From: Aalborgiella sp963841045
GTDB taxonomy: Bacteria > Pseudomonadota > Gammaproteobacteria > Burkholderiales > Burkholderiaceae_C
Direction: 5' to 3'
NCBI GenBank assembly: GCA_963841045.1
Contig: CAWJBD010000007.1
Span: 186,001 to 250,000, forward strand
Length of the DNA: 64,000 nt
A program made the position numbers and the translations under genes. Below the pieces are notes generated by a model. That model saw only the letters and a program-made list of their open reading frames with translations. It did not search any database and had not been told where the DNA came from. Shown here in pieces: positions 54,419-63,338 of this stretch. Every line of letters starts with the position of its first letter. The stretch's first letter is position 1.

Positions 54419-55216
54419 ATGATTAGTCTTGCTGTACGTCTTTTAAAGCGTTTATTTTTACTAAGTTTTCCTTTGGTACTATTTCAAGCATGTACATCTG
54501 CACCCAAATCTTCAACCGATGAAGCAACTAATGCAGAATCGCCAAGTGACGCATCTGCCACAGTCGTATGGCATGCACCAGAATCTTGGCGTCAAAACGG
54601 CGTGCTTGCCAAAAGCCAGTGGCAGCACTTCACTTTTCCAGGTAAAAAAATCACCAGCTATCGTATTACGCAAAATGAAGGCCGTGATGCGGTATTGGCT
54701 AGTTCACAAAGCTCAGCAAGTGTGTTGCGTACGGATGTGCATTTACCTGCAGACAGTATTTACAAAATAAAATTTTCATGGAAGGTGCCCAAACATTTGA
54801 CCGATGCCGATATCACCATGCCAGAACTCGACGATTCACCAGTGCGGGTATTCCTAACGTTTGAAGGAGATCGGAGTCAATTCTCGGCCAAAAATGCTTT
54901 GGTATCAGAAATGGCAAATTTGTTGCTGGGAGAGCCGCTGCCATATGCAACCTTGGTCTATTTATGGAGCAAGAAGCAAACTCTAGAAAGTGTTATTCTG
55001 GGTAAACGCACAGACCGAGTACGTAATATCGTGGTTGAAACTGGCAGTGCAAACTTGAACAAATGGATGGACTACGAAAGGGATATCCGTGCGGATTTTG
55101 AAAAAGCCTTTGGTGAAAAACCGGGCAAACTGTTGCGCATAGCTTTGATGACAGACAGTGACAATACCAAATCTCAAACCATTGCGTGGTATGGGGCGCC
55201 CAGTTTTGTGAAGTAA
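54419..55216 (+). CDS. DUF3047-like lipoprotein
   Basis: A 265-residue protein with a signal anchor and a lipobox-like FQACTSA. The body has WQHFTFPGKKITSYRITQNEGRDAVLASSQSSASVLRTDVHLPADSIYKIKFSWKVPK and DDSPVRVFLTFEGDRSQFS, YLWSKKQTLESVI, RNIVVETGSANLNKWMDYERDI, the pattern I associate with DUF3047. Function unknown. The start is the ATG at 54419; a TTG 15 bases upstream is possible. Confidence 0.8.
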   Translation: MISLAVRLLKRLFLLSFPLVLFQACTSAPKSSTDEATNAESPSDASATVVWHAPESWRQNGVLAKSQWQHFTFPGKKITSYRITQNEGRDAVLASSQSSASVLRTDVHLPADSIYKIKFSWKVPKHLTDADITMPELDDSPVRVFLTFEGDRSQFSAKNALVSEMANLLLGEPLPYATLVYLWSKKQTLESVILGKRTDRVRNIVVETGSANLNKWMDYERDIRADFEKAFGEKPGKLLRIALMTDSDNTKSQTIAWYGAPSFVK

Positions 55217-55352
55217 TTAATAGAGATTAGTCGGTTCGATGGCAAAACACGATACGGTTGACATGAGGGAAAGCACCTAACTGGATCAGTGGCGAACTGT
55301 GGCATAGTTGTTGCTGCCTAAATCTGCAACCATCGGCATTTCTTTATCAAAC

Positions 55353-56333
55353 ATGTTCGCTTTTATCATTCGCCGACTCTTTCAATCATTGATCGTGATG
55401 GTGTCGGTGGGGTTCATATCGTTCATGCTGTTTCAGTATGTGGGCGACCCTGTGCACTCCATGCTCGGTGTTGAAGCATTGCCGGAGCAAATTGCGCAAC
55501 TGCGTGCCGATTTGCGTTTGGATAAACCCTTTGTGGTGCAGTATTGGCATTTTCTGGGCAACGCTGTTCAAGGCGATTTTGGCATCAGTTTGCGGCAAGG
55601 GGCGAAAGTGTCTCGACTCATTGGTGAGCGTTTTCCGGCAACGATAGAGTTATCGATGGCAGCCGCGGTGTTGGCCTTGATTGTGGGTGTGCCTATGGGT
55701 GTTTATGCAGCGTTGCGACGTGGCACCTTTGCCACCCAATCCATGATGACTTTGTCGCTTTTGGGCGTATCGTTGCCTACCTTTTTGATTGGCATTTTGC
55801 TTATCTTGGTTTTTTCGGTGTGGCTGGGTTGGCTGCCCAGTTTTGGGCGAGGTGAAACGGTACAAATTGGTTGGTGGAGCACAGGCTTTTTAACGTGGGA
55901 TGGCTTGAAGCATTTGATCTTGCCAGCAATCACACTCACCATCTTCCAATTGACACTCATCATGCGTTTGGTGCGCTCTGAGATGTTGGAAGTGCTACGC
56001 ACCGACTATATCAAGTTCGCCCGCGCCAGAGGGTTGTCTAACAGTGCCATTCATTTTGGACATGCACTCAAAAATACCTTGGTCCCTGTGATGACAATCA
56101 CAGGCTTGCAACTGGGTGCATTGATAGCCTTTGCCATCATCACTGAATCCGTATTCCAATGGCCAGGCATGGGTTTGTTATTTATACAAGCTGTCACATT
56201 TGCAGATATCCCTGTTATGGCCGCCTATTTGTGTCTAACTGCGCTGATATTTGTGGTGATCAATTTGGCGGTTGATTTGCTTTATTTTGTAGTCGATCCA
56301 CGTTTGAGTTTCAGCAATGGAAGTGGTCATTGA
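55353..56333 (+). CDS. dppB: Dipeptide/oligopeptide ABC permease, DppB-like
   Basis: A 326-residue inner-membrane permease with six helices; MFAFIIRRLFQSLIVMVSVGFISFMLFQYVGDPV start and the EAA-type loop DYIKFARARGLSNSAIHFGHALKNTLVPVMT facing the ATPases. First gene of an operon dppB-amidohydrolase-dppA-dppC-dppD-dppF. Stop overlaps the next ATG by one base. The substrate is a peptide or, judged by the neighbour, an N-acylated amino acid. Confidence 0.92.
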   Translation: MFAFIIRRLFQSLIVMVSVGFISFMLFQYVGDPVHSMLGVEALPEQIAQLRADLRLDKPFVVQYWHFLGNAVQGDFGISLRQGAKVSRLIGERFPATIELSMAAAVLALIVGVPMGVYAALRRGTFATQSMMTLSLLGVSLPTFLIGILLILVFSVWLGWLPSFGRGETVQIGWWSTGFLTWDGLKHLILPAITLTIFQLTLIMRLVRSEMLEVLRTDYIKFARARGLSNSAIHFGHALKNTLVPVMTITGLQLGALIAFAIITESVFQWPGMGLLFIQAVTFADIPVMAAYLCLTALIFVVINLAVDLLYFVVDPRLSFSNGSGH

Positions 56334-57556
56334 TGCAGCAAATTGCCAAAGCTTCAGCACACGGCCGCGCGTTTGCCCACATTGCACAGTTTCATCCTGA
56401 ACTTACGGCATTCAGACGTGATTTGCATGCACATCCAGAATTGGGTTTTGAAGAGGTTTATACCTCTGGTCGAGTGCAACAGGCCATGGCATTGTGCGGT
56501 GTGGATGAGGTATTTGCGGGCATTGGTAAAACAGGGGTGGTTGCTGTGGTACACGGCAAAACCAATACACGAAATCAAATGATTGCACTTCGTGCCGATA
56601 TGGATGCATTGCCATTGCAAGAGCACAACGATACCCCTTGGAAGTCCAGCAAGCCGGGGCTGATGCATGCGTGTGGACATGATGGCCATACGGCTATGCT
56701 GGTAGGCGCTGCACGCTATTTGGCAGAAACACGCAATTTTGATGGCACTGCGGTGCTGATTTTTCAACCCGGTGAAGAAGGCTTTGCAGGTGCACGTGCC
56801 ATGATCCAAGATGGATTGTTTGACCAATTTCCAGCACAAGCGGTGTATGCCATCCACAACTCTCCCGAAACAGCGGTGGGTGTGATTGGCTTAACGCCAG
56901 GCCCAATGCAGGCTGCGGTGGATCGCATTGAAATCGTCGTTACAGGAAAAGGCGGACATGGTGCACGACCACAGAATGGCGTTGACCCGGTATTGGTGGC
57001 GGCGCACATCATCACCGCTGCGCAAAGTATAGTTTCGCGCAATGTGGCAGCGATTGAGCAGGTGGTTCTCAGCATTTGCTCCATTCACGGCGGCAATCCC
57101 GGTGCCATGAGTGTCATACCCGGTAGTGTGACTTTGGTTGGCACAGTCCGCACCTACCATGAAAGCATGCAAGACAAGGTTGAAAGCAGGTTGCGGGCTT
57201 TGTGCGAATCCATTGCCGCTGGCTTTGGTGCAAGTGCTGAGTTGAACTACGAACGTGTTTACCCAGCAACAGTTAACACAATACCCGAAACCGAGTTTGC
57301 GGCCAATGTGGCTGCCAAGTTGGTTGGGGAGAGCAGGGTGATTCGCAACATGCCGCCCAGTATGGGTGGTGAAGATTTTTCATTCATGCTGCAAGTGGTA
57401 CCAGGTGCGTACATGCGTTTAGGACAAGGCAACGTGAATGGCTATATGCTGCACAACAGCCGTTATGATTTTAATGATGATGTGTTGCCATTGGGCAGTG
57501 CTATGTACGCCAGTTTGATAGAAGAGGCGATGCCTTTGGTGCATAAAGAAAATTAA
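56333..57556 (+). CDS. M20-family amidohydrolase (hippurate-hydrolase-like)
   Basis: A 407-residue zinc peptidase. Metal ligands lie in MHACGHDGHTAMLVGAARYL and QPGEEGFAGARAMI; RNMPPSMGGEDFSFML and the C-terminal HNSRYDFNDD are also conserved. These enzymes hydrolyse hippurate, N-acetyl-amino acids or aminoacyl conjugates. Its place inside a peptide-type ABC operon suggests that the transported compound is cleaved on entry. No signal peptide. Confidence 0.92.
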   Translation: MQQIAKASAHGRAFAHIAQFHPELTAFRRDLHAHPELGFEEVYTSGRVQQAMALCGVDEVFAGIGKTGVVAVVHGKTNTRNQMIALRADMDALPLQEHNDTPWKSSKPGLMHACGHDGHTAMLVGAARYLAETRNFDGTAVLIFQPGEEGFAGARAMIQDGLFDQFPAQAVYAIHNSPETAVGVIGLTPGPMQAAVDRIEIVVTGKGGHGARPQNGVDPVLVAAHIITAAQSIVSRNVAAIEQVVLSICSIHGGNPGAMSVIPGSVTLVGTVRTYHESMQDKVESRLRALCESIAAGFGASAELNYERVYPATVNTIPETEFAANVAAKLVGESRVIRNMPPSMGGEDFSFMLQVVPGAYMRLGQGNVNGYMLHNSRYDFNDDVLPLGSAMYASLIEEAMPLVHKEN

Positions 57557-57607
57557 ATATTGATAGAAATAGTTTTTAGTAAGTGATAGATTTAAAGGAG
57601 AAGCGAC

Positions 57608-59213
57608 ATGAAATTTATGAAAAAAACGGCTGTAGCCAGCGTGATTAATTGCCTGTACTGCTATAAATTTAGTAGCAATTCAAGGCGCAAGTGCTGCCAC
57701 ACTGCGTGTGGCGAACCAAGGTGACGCGCTGTCACTGGACCCACACTCGTTGAATGAATCATTGCAACTGTCTGTGGTGGGCAATGTCTACGAAGGACTG
57801 GTTTACCGCGATCGTAACTACAAACTAGAGCCCGCATTGGCCACTGATTGGAAACAAACTTCGCCTACAGTTTGGCGTTTTAATCTGCGAAAAAATGTCA
57901 AGTTTCATGACGGCACGCCTTTCACAGCTGACGATGTTATTTTCAGTTATGAGCGCAGCAAGGGCGATGGCTCAGACATGAAAAGCTATGTGGGACAAAT
58001 TAAAGAAATCGTGAAGATCAATGACCACGCAGTTGACTTTGTGCTCACAGCACCCTTTCCGATTTTGCCTGAGCGCCTATACAGCTGGATGATCATGAGC
58101 AAGAAATGGTGTGAGTCGAATGGTTCTACCAAACCCGTGGACAGACGCAAAGGCATTGAGAACATCGCATCTTTCAAAGCCAATGGTACAGGCCCCTACC
58201 GTGCACGCGAGCGCCAACCCAATGTTCGCTCAACCTTTACACGCAACGGCAACTATTGGGGCAAATTTGAAGGCAATGTGGAAGAAGTGATCTTTACCCC
58301 GATTGGCAATGACAGCACCCGTGTTGCGGCTTTGTTGTCGGGTGAGATTGATGTCATGGAACCCGTGCCAGTGCAAGACGTGGCGCGAGTGAATGGCAAC
58401 CCCAACCTCAAAGTGTTGCAAGGTCCAGAGTCGCGCATCATCTTTTTGGGCATGGACCAAAAGCGTGATGAATTGCAATATTCCAGCGTGAAAGGCAAGA
58501 ACCCTTTCAAAGACGTACGCGTACGCAAAGCTTTTTACCAAGCGATTGATATTGAGGGCATCAAGAAAACTGTCATGCGTGGTGCCGCAGTACCATCAGC
58601 AACTTTGATTCCACCGCAAGTAAAGGGTTATGCAGCCGATTTAGCGACACGCTTTCCCTATGATGTAGAGGCAGCTAAAAAGCTGATGGCCGATGCTGGC
58701 TATGGCGCTGGTTTTGAGGTGAAGCTGAATTGCCCGAACGACCGCTACGTGAACGACGGCGAAATTTGCCAAGCAGTGGCTGCCAATTTATCCAAAATTG
58801 GTGTCAAGGTGAACCTTGAGGCTGAAACCAAAGGAACCTATTTCCCTAAAGTGCTGAGCCGTAACACCAGCTTTTATATGTTGGGCTGGACCAGTTCGAC
58901 GGGTGACGCACATAACGTGTTATACCCAATCATGTCTTCCCCTGGCGATGGTGGACGCGGCCAATTTAATTTGGGTGCCTACAGCAATCCAAAGGTGGAT
59001 GATTTGACTACAAAGATTGCTTCTGAAATCGATCAAACCAAGCGTGATGCCATGATTCGTGAAGCCATCAAGATTCACCAAGATGACGTTGGGCACTTGC
59101 CATTGCACCAACAAGCCTTGAGCTGGGGATCGAAAAAATCAGTCGAAGTTGTGCAGTTTCCAGACAACTACATGCCGTGGAAACACATTAAAGTGAAAAC
59201 GGCTGCTAAATAA
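57608..59213 (+). CDS. dppA: Peptide ABC transporter substrate-binding protein, frame break in signal peptide at a repeat copy
   Basis: About 530 residues. The ATG at 57608 (GGAGAAGCGAC upstream) starts MKFMKKTAVAS; with one base removed near 57644 the frame continues VLIACTAINLVAIQGASA, a perfect signal peptide, into ATLRVANQGDALSLDPHSLNESLQLSVVGNVYEGLVYRDRNYKLEPALATDWKQ, the SBP_bac_5 fold. Later motifs NVKFHDGTPFTADDVIFSYER and KVRKAFYQAIDIEGI-like regions are normal. The sequence 57633-57680 resembles the dispersed palindromic repeat, so the hydrophobic core of the signal peptide may derive from it. As given the frame is broken. Confidence 0.88.
57633..57680 (-). repeat. Partial copy G of the palindromic repeat, in dppA signal-peptide region
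   Basis: TAGCCAGCGTGATTAATTGCC and GCTATAAATTTAGTAGCA match copy C (TATCCGGCGTATTAATTGCC; GCTATTAAATTTATAG). Reverse orientation relative to copy B. Confidence 0.6.
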
Positions 59214-59216
59214 ACC

Positions 59217-60125
59217 ATGCGTGCACTGCAACAATGGTGGAATGGGGATGTAGGCTACAGTTTTCGCAACTCCCCAGTTGCTATTGTGGCGGCCGTGGTT
59301 GCATTTTTGTGTGTGTTTTGTGCGGTGTTTGCAGGTTGGGTGGCACCGCACAATCCATTTGACTTAACGACCTTGGAGCTAGGTGATGCGCGATTGCCAC
59401 CATCGTGGTACCCAGAGGGCAGTGGCAAATACTGGTTAGGCACAGATGATCAAGGCCGTGACATTTTGTCAGCTTTGATGTACGGCGCCAGAATATCGCT
59501 GGCAGTTGGTATTTTGTCGGTGATACTGTCGGTGCTCATCGGTGTCAGTCTGGGTTTGCTGGCAGGTTTTTTGGGGGGTTGGGTTGACACTTTCTTGATG
59601 CGTTTGTGTGATGTGATGCTTTCTTTCCCAGCCATTCTGGTGGCACTTTTAATAGCCGGTGTGGGACGGGCTTTATTCCCAAATGCGCCCGATACACTGG
59701 CATTGGGTGTCTTGGTTTTATCCATCACGCTGACAGGTTGGGTTCAATATGCACGAACTGTGCGCGGAACGACCATGGTGGAGCGCAATAAAGAATATGT
59801 GCAAGCAGCCCGTGTGACGGGGGTACATCCATTTCGCATCATGCGAAAGCATGTGTTGCCCAATGTGCTCGGGCCCGTACTCGTGTTAGCGACCATTCAA
59901 GTCGCAACAGCCATCATTACCGAAGCGACATTGTCATTTCTTGGTGTGGGTGCACCACCAACTGCACCATCCTTAGGTACATTGATACGCGTTGGAAATG
60001 ATTACTTATTTTCAGGCGAATGGTGGATTGCTGCCTTTCCCGGTTTGATGTTGGTGGTCATTGCGCTGAGTGTGAATTTACTCGGCGACTGGTTGCGCGA
60101 TGCCTTGAATCCAAAATTGCAATAA
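59217..60125 (+). CDS. dppC: Dipeptide/oligopeptide ABC permease, DppC-like
   Basis: A 302-residue permease with five or six helices. LGTDDQGRDILSALMYGARISLAVGILSVILSVLIG and the EAA loop YVQAARVTGVHPFRIMRKHVLPNVLGPVLV are typical. It pairs with DppB. Starts 1 base after the binding-protein stop. Confidence 0.93.
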   Translation: MRALQQWWNGDVGYSFRNSPVAIVAAVVAFLCVFCAVFAGWVAPHNPFDLTTLELGDARLPPSWYPEGSGKYWLGTDDQGRDILSALMYGARISLAVGILSVILSVLIGVSLGLLAGFLGGWVDTFLMRLCDVMLSFPAILVALLIAGVGRALFPNAPDTLALGVLVLSITLTGWVQYARTVRGTTMVERNKEYVQAARVTGVHPFRIMRKHVLPNVLGPVLVLATIQVATAIITEATLSFLGVGAPPTAPSLGTLIRVGNDYLFSGEWWIAAFPGLMLVVIALSVNLLGDWLRDALNPKLQ

Positions 60126-60139
60126 AAACGCGATAGAGC

Positions 60140-61136
60140 ATGTCACCCCTACTTGAAGTCAAAAATTTAATTGTCGAATTCCCCAATCGGCACGGAACAC
60201 TGCGCGCACTGGACGGCGTGTCCTTTGATTTAGCCGCAGGGGAGATATTGGGCGTTGTGGGGGAATCTGGTGCAGGCAAATCTCTCACGGGTGCGGCTAT
60301 CATTGGCTTGCTGGAACCTCCAGGCCGTGTTGCTGGGGGAGAAATATTGCTGCAAGGCAAGCGCATTGACCATTTGGCGCATGAACAAATGCGGCATATT
60401 CGAGGCAAACAGATTGGCGCTATTTTTCAAGATCCGCTGACCTCGCTGAACCCTTTGTACACCATCGGCCAGCAGCTTATCGAAACAATTTTGGCGCACC
60501 TGCCAATGAGCAAAGTTGAAGCAAGGCAAAGAGCGATTACCTTGCTGCAAGACACAGGCATACCTGCGGCAGAGCAACGTATTGACCAATATCCACATCA
60601 ATTCAGCGGCGGCATGCGACAGCGTGTGGTGATTGCATTGGCACTGGCAGCCGAGCCTATGTTGGTTGTTGCAGACGAACCCACGACTGCGCTTGGATGT
60701 GTCCATTCAAGCTCAAATCATTGGCTTGTTAAAAGACATTTGCAAAAAACGAGGTGCAGCCGTCATGCTCATTACCCATGACATGGGCGTAATCGCTGAG
60801 ACTTGTGACCGTGTCGCAGTGATGTATGCAGGGCGCATTGTAGAAATAGGACCTGTCCACGAAGTCATCAACAAAGCAGCACACCCGTATACCGCAGGCT
60901 TAATGGCAGCCATTCCAGACATCACGATTGATATTGAGCGACTGCATCAAATTGAAGGTTCCATGCCGCGATTAAACGCCATTCCGAAAGGCTGCGCTTT
61001 CAATCCGCGTTGTACGCAAGCTTTTGATCGTTGTCGAGAAGAGCGCCCCAATTTGGCAAACGCAGGCGCAACCCATGCAGCTTGTTGGTTATTGGCAAGC
61101 CATGCGGAAAGTGAAAAGCGCGAGGCCGCTCAATGA
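60140..61136 (+). CDS. dppD: Peptide ABC transporter ATPase, DppD-like, one frame break
   Basis: About 331 residues. Walker A GESGAGKSL, Q-loop IFQDPLTSLNPLYTIGQQL, signature FSGGMRQRV, Walker B MLVVADEPTTAL, then a break at 60692-60696 (CTTGG where CTGG gives TALDVSIQAQIIGLLKD), the H-loop ITHDMGV, and the C-terminal peptide-transporter domain with CAFNPRCTQAFDRC (iron-sulfur-like cysteines). ATG start 14 bp after dppC. One T removed restores the whole protein. Confidence 0.9.
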
Positions 61137-62137
61137 GCAAGCAAAACAAAGCGCTTATTCAAGTGCAAGACATTGCGATGGATTTCGATGTGTCCCCCCC
61201 GTGGTTGACGCGAGTGATAGAACGCAAACCCAAGGTCAAATTGCATGCCGTCGATGGCGTGAGCTTCGAAATTGAAAAAGGCAAAACTTTGGCCCTGGTG
61301 GGCGAATCGGGTTGTGGCAAGAGCACCGTCGCGCGCTTGATGGTCGGTCTTTATTCACCTACACGCGGCCGTTTCACATTTGATGGCAAAGATGCACATG
61401 CGACTTACAAGAGCGCAGATGAATTGAATTTGCGTGCGCGCATTCAAATGATATTCCAAGACCCTTATGCATCGCTTAACCCACGTTGGCGGGTGCGAGA
61501 CATCGTCGCTGAGCCCTTGATAGAGCATGGCATCATCAAAGATGAAGATGCATTGAATGCACGTGTGGGTGAGTTGTTGAGTTCAGTGGGCTTAAGCCCG
61601 CTGGACATGCCCAAATACCCACACCAGTTTTCGGGTGGGCAGCGCCAGCGCATTTCAATTGCACGCGCCTTGGCAACACAGCCAGAATTTTTGGTTTGTG
61701 ACGAACCAACCAGCGCTTTGGATGTGAGTGTGCAAGCGCAAGTACTGAACATCATGAAAGATTTGCAAAACACGCAAGGCCTCACCTATTTGTTCATCAG
61801 TCACAACTTGGCTGTTGTGCGTCATGTGAGTGACCGAGTGGGTGTGATGTACCTAGGGCGTTTGGTCGAGCTTGCGGACAAACACACCTTGTTTGATCGA
61901 CCCTTGCATCCCTATACCAAAATGCTGCTCGATGCGATTCCGAAAATGCACGACACTGGCCGTGCCCGAACGCCCGTACAAGGTGAGGTGCCCAACCCCT
62001 TGAATCCGCCATCAGGTTGTGCATTCAACCCTAGATGCCCACATGCCAACGAACGTTGCAAATCTGAACGTCCCGAAATGATCGACATGGCTGGTACTAA
62101 AGTAGCATGCCATGCGGTACAGGAAAATCGTCTGTAA
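61133..62137 (+). CDS. dppF: Peptide ABC transporter ATPase, DppF-like
   Basis: A 334-residue ATPase overlapping dppD by ATGA. Walker A GESGCGKSTVARLMVGLY, Q-loop IFQDPYASLNPRW, signature FSGGQRQRISIARALA, Walker B FLVCDEPTSALDVSVQAQ, H-loop ISHNLAVV, C-terminal oligopeptide domain with CAFNPRCPHANERC. Forms a heterodimer with DppD. Confidence 0.95.
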   Translation: MSKQNKALIQVQDIAMDFDVSPPWLTRVIERKPKVKLHAVDGVSFEIEKGKTLALVGESGCGKSTVARLMVGLYSPTRGRFTFDGKDAHATYKSADELNLRARIQMIFQDPYASLNPRWRVRDIVAEPLIEHGIIKDEDALNARVGELLSSVGLSPLDMPKYPHQFSGGQRQRISIARALATQPEFLVCDEPTSALDVSVQAQVLNIMKDLQNTQGLTYLFISHNLAVVRHVSDRVGVMYLGRLVELADKHTLFDRPLHPYTKMLLDAIPKMHDTGRARTPVQGEVPNPLNPPSGCAFNPRCPHANERCKSERPEMIDMAGTKVACHAVQENRL

Positions 62138-62256
62138 CGTGTTCTGCACACCATCGGAAGTTTTCTGTATCGCTTAGCGTAATTCCCTATTCACCGCTTC
62201 AATTCGATTAAGTATCATCAGCATGCTGAAATACAACTGATGGGATTGGGGAGACA

Positions 62257-63267
62257 ATGAAAAAAATATGGGTAGCTGCTGCATTCGTTGCTTTAAGTGC
62301 TGCAACGCAAGCTCAAACAGTGAATGTAATTTGTTCGGTACAAGCCGAGTGGTGCAACATGCTTGGCACGGTCTACGGCAAGGCCAAAGGCGTGAAAATC
62401 AACATTTCCATGAAAGGCTCTGGCGAAGCTTTGGCTCAATTGATTGCTGAAAAAGACAATCCCAAAACCGATATTTGGTTTGGCGGTACCGGTGACCCCC
62501 ATTTGCAAGCAGCTGAGCAAGGCTTATCCTTGGAATACAAATCGCCTTCCATGTCGATGTTACACACATGGGCGCAAAAACAGGCTGAACAATCGAAATA
62601 CAGAACCGTTGGTATTTATTCAGGGCCTTTGGGTTTTGGTTACAACACCGAATTGTTGGCCAAGAAGAAACTTCCCGTACCGAAAACATGGGCTGATTTG
62701 CTGAACCCTGCACTCAAGGGTGAAATTCAAGTGGCCAACCCAGCATCCAGCGGTACGGCTTACACCATGGTGGCCACATTGGTGCAGTTGATGGGTGAAG
62801 ACCAGGCGTTTGAATACATGAAAAAGCTGCATAAAAACATCAGCCAATACACACGCAGCGGCACAGGACCCATCAAAGCCGCAGCACGCGGAGAAACCAC
62901 CGTATCCATCAGCTTTGTTCATGATGGACCCGGTGAAAAGATTGCCGGCTTCCCCATCGAGACCATCACACCAGCTGATGGCACGGGTGCAGAAATTGGA
63001 TCTATGAGCATCATCAAAGGCGCACGTAATTTAGAAGAAGCCAAGAAGTTTTACGAATGGGCTTTAACACCAGCGGCACAAGAAATGGCCGCTGCAGCCA
63101 AGCAATTCCAATTACCGTCTAACAAATCCGCCAAGAATGACGCACGCATTCCCGATTTTAAAAAAATCAAATTCATCAATTACGACTATGCCAAGTACGG
63201 CGCGTCAGCAGAGCGCCGTCGTTTGATAGCCAAGTGGGATAAAGAAGTGAATTCTTTGCCTCGTTAA
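62257..63267 (+). CDS. Periplasmic iron(III)-type ABC transporter binding protein
   Basis: A 336-residue family-1 solute-binding protein: signal peptide MKKIWVAAAFVALSAATQAQ, TVNVICSVQAEWCNMLGTVYGKAKGVKINISMKGSGEALAQLIAEKDNPKTDIWFGGTGDPHLQAAEQ, and FINYDYAKYG near the end with the tyrosines that bind ferric ion in FutA/FbpA-like proteins. The FVHDGPGEKI stretch suggests it could alternatively bind 2-aminoethylphosphonate or another anion, as in related receptors. A permease follows. Confidence 0.85.
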   Translation: MKKIWVAAAFVALSAATQAQTVNVICSVQAEWCNMLGTVYGKAKGVKINISMKGSGEALAQLIAEKDNPKTDIWFGGTGDPHLQAAEQGLSLEYKSPSMSMLHTWAQKQAEQSKYRTVGIYSGPLGFGYNTELLAKKKLPVPKTWADLLNPALKGEIQVANPASSGTAYTMVATLVQLMGEDQAFEYMKKLHKNISQYTRSGTGPIKAAARGETTVSISFVHDGPGEKIAGFPIETITPADGTGAEIGSMSIIKGARNLEEAKKFYEWALTPAAQEMAAAAKQFQLPSNKSAKNDARIPDFKKIKFINYDYAKYGASAERRRLIAKWDKEVNSLPR

Positions 63268-63287
63268 CTTGTTAAAGCTAAGGCCTT

Positions 63288-63317
63288 GAGCGCATAACTT
63301 TAGCGGGTTATGCGCTC
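63288..63317. terminator. Perfect 11-bp stem-loop between binding protein and permease
   Basis: GAGCGCATAAC (63288-63298) and GTTATGCGCTC (63307-63317), loop of 8. Weak T run (ATTTGTTTG). Probably partial termination as in other ABC operons. Confidence 0.65.
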
Positions 63318-63338
63318 ATTTGTTTGAAACAAACAATC

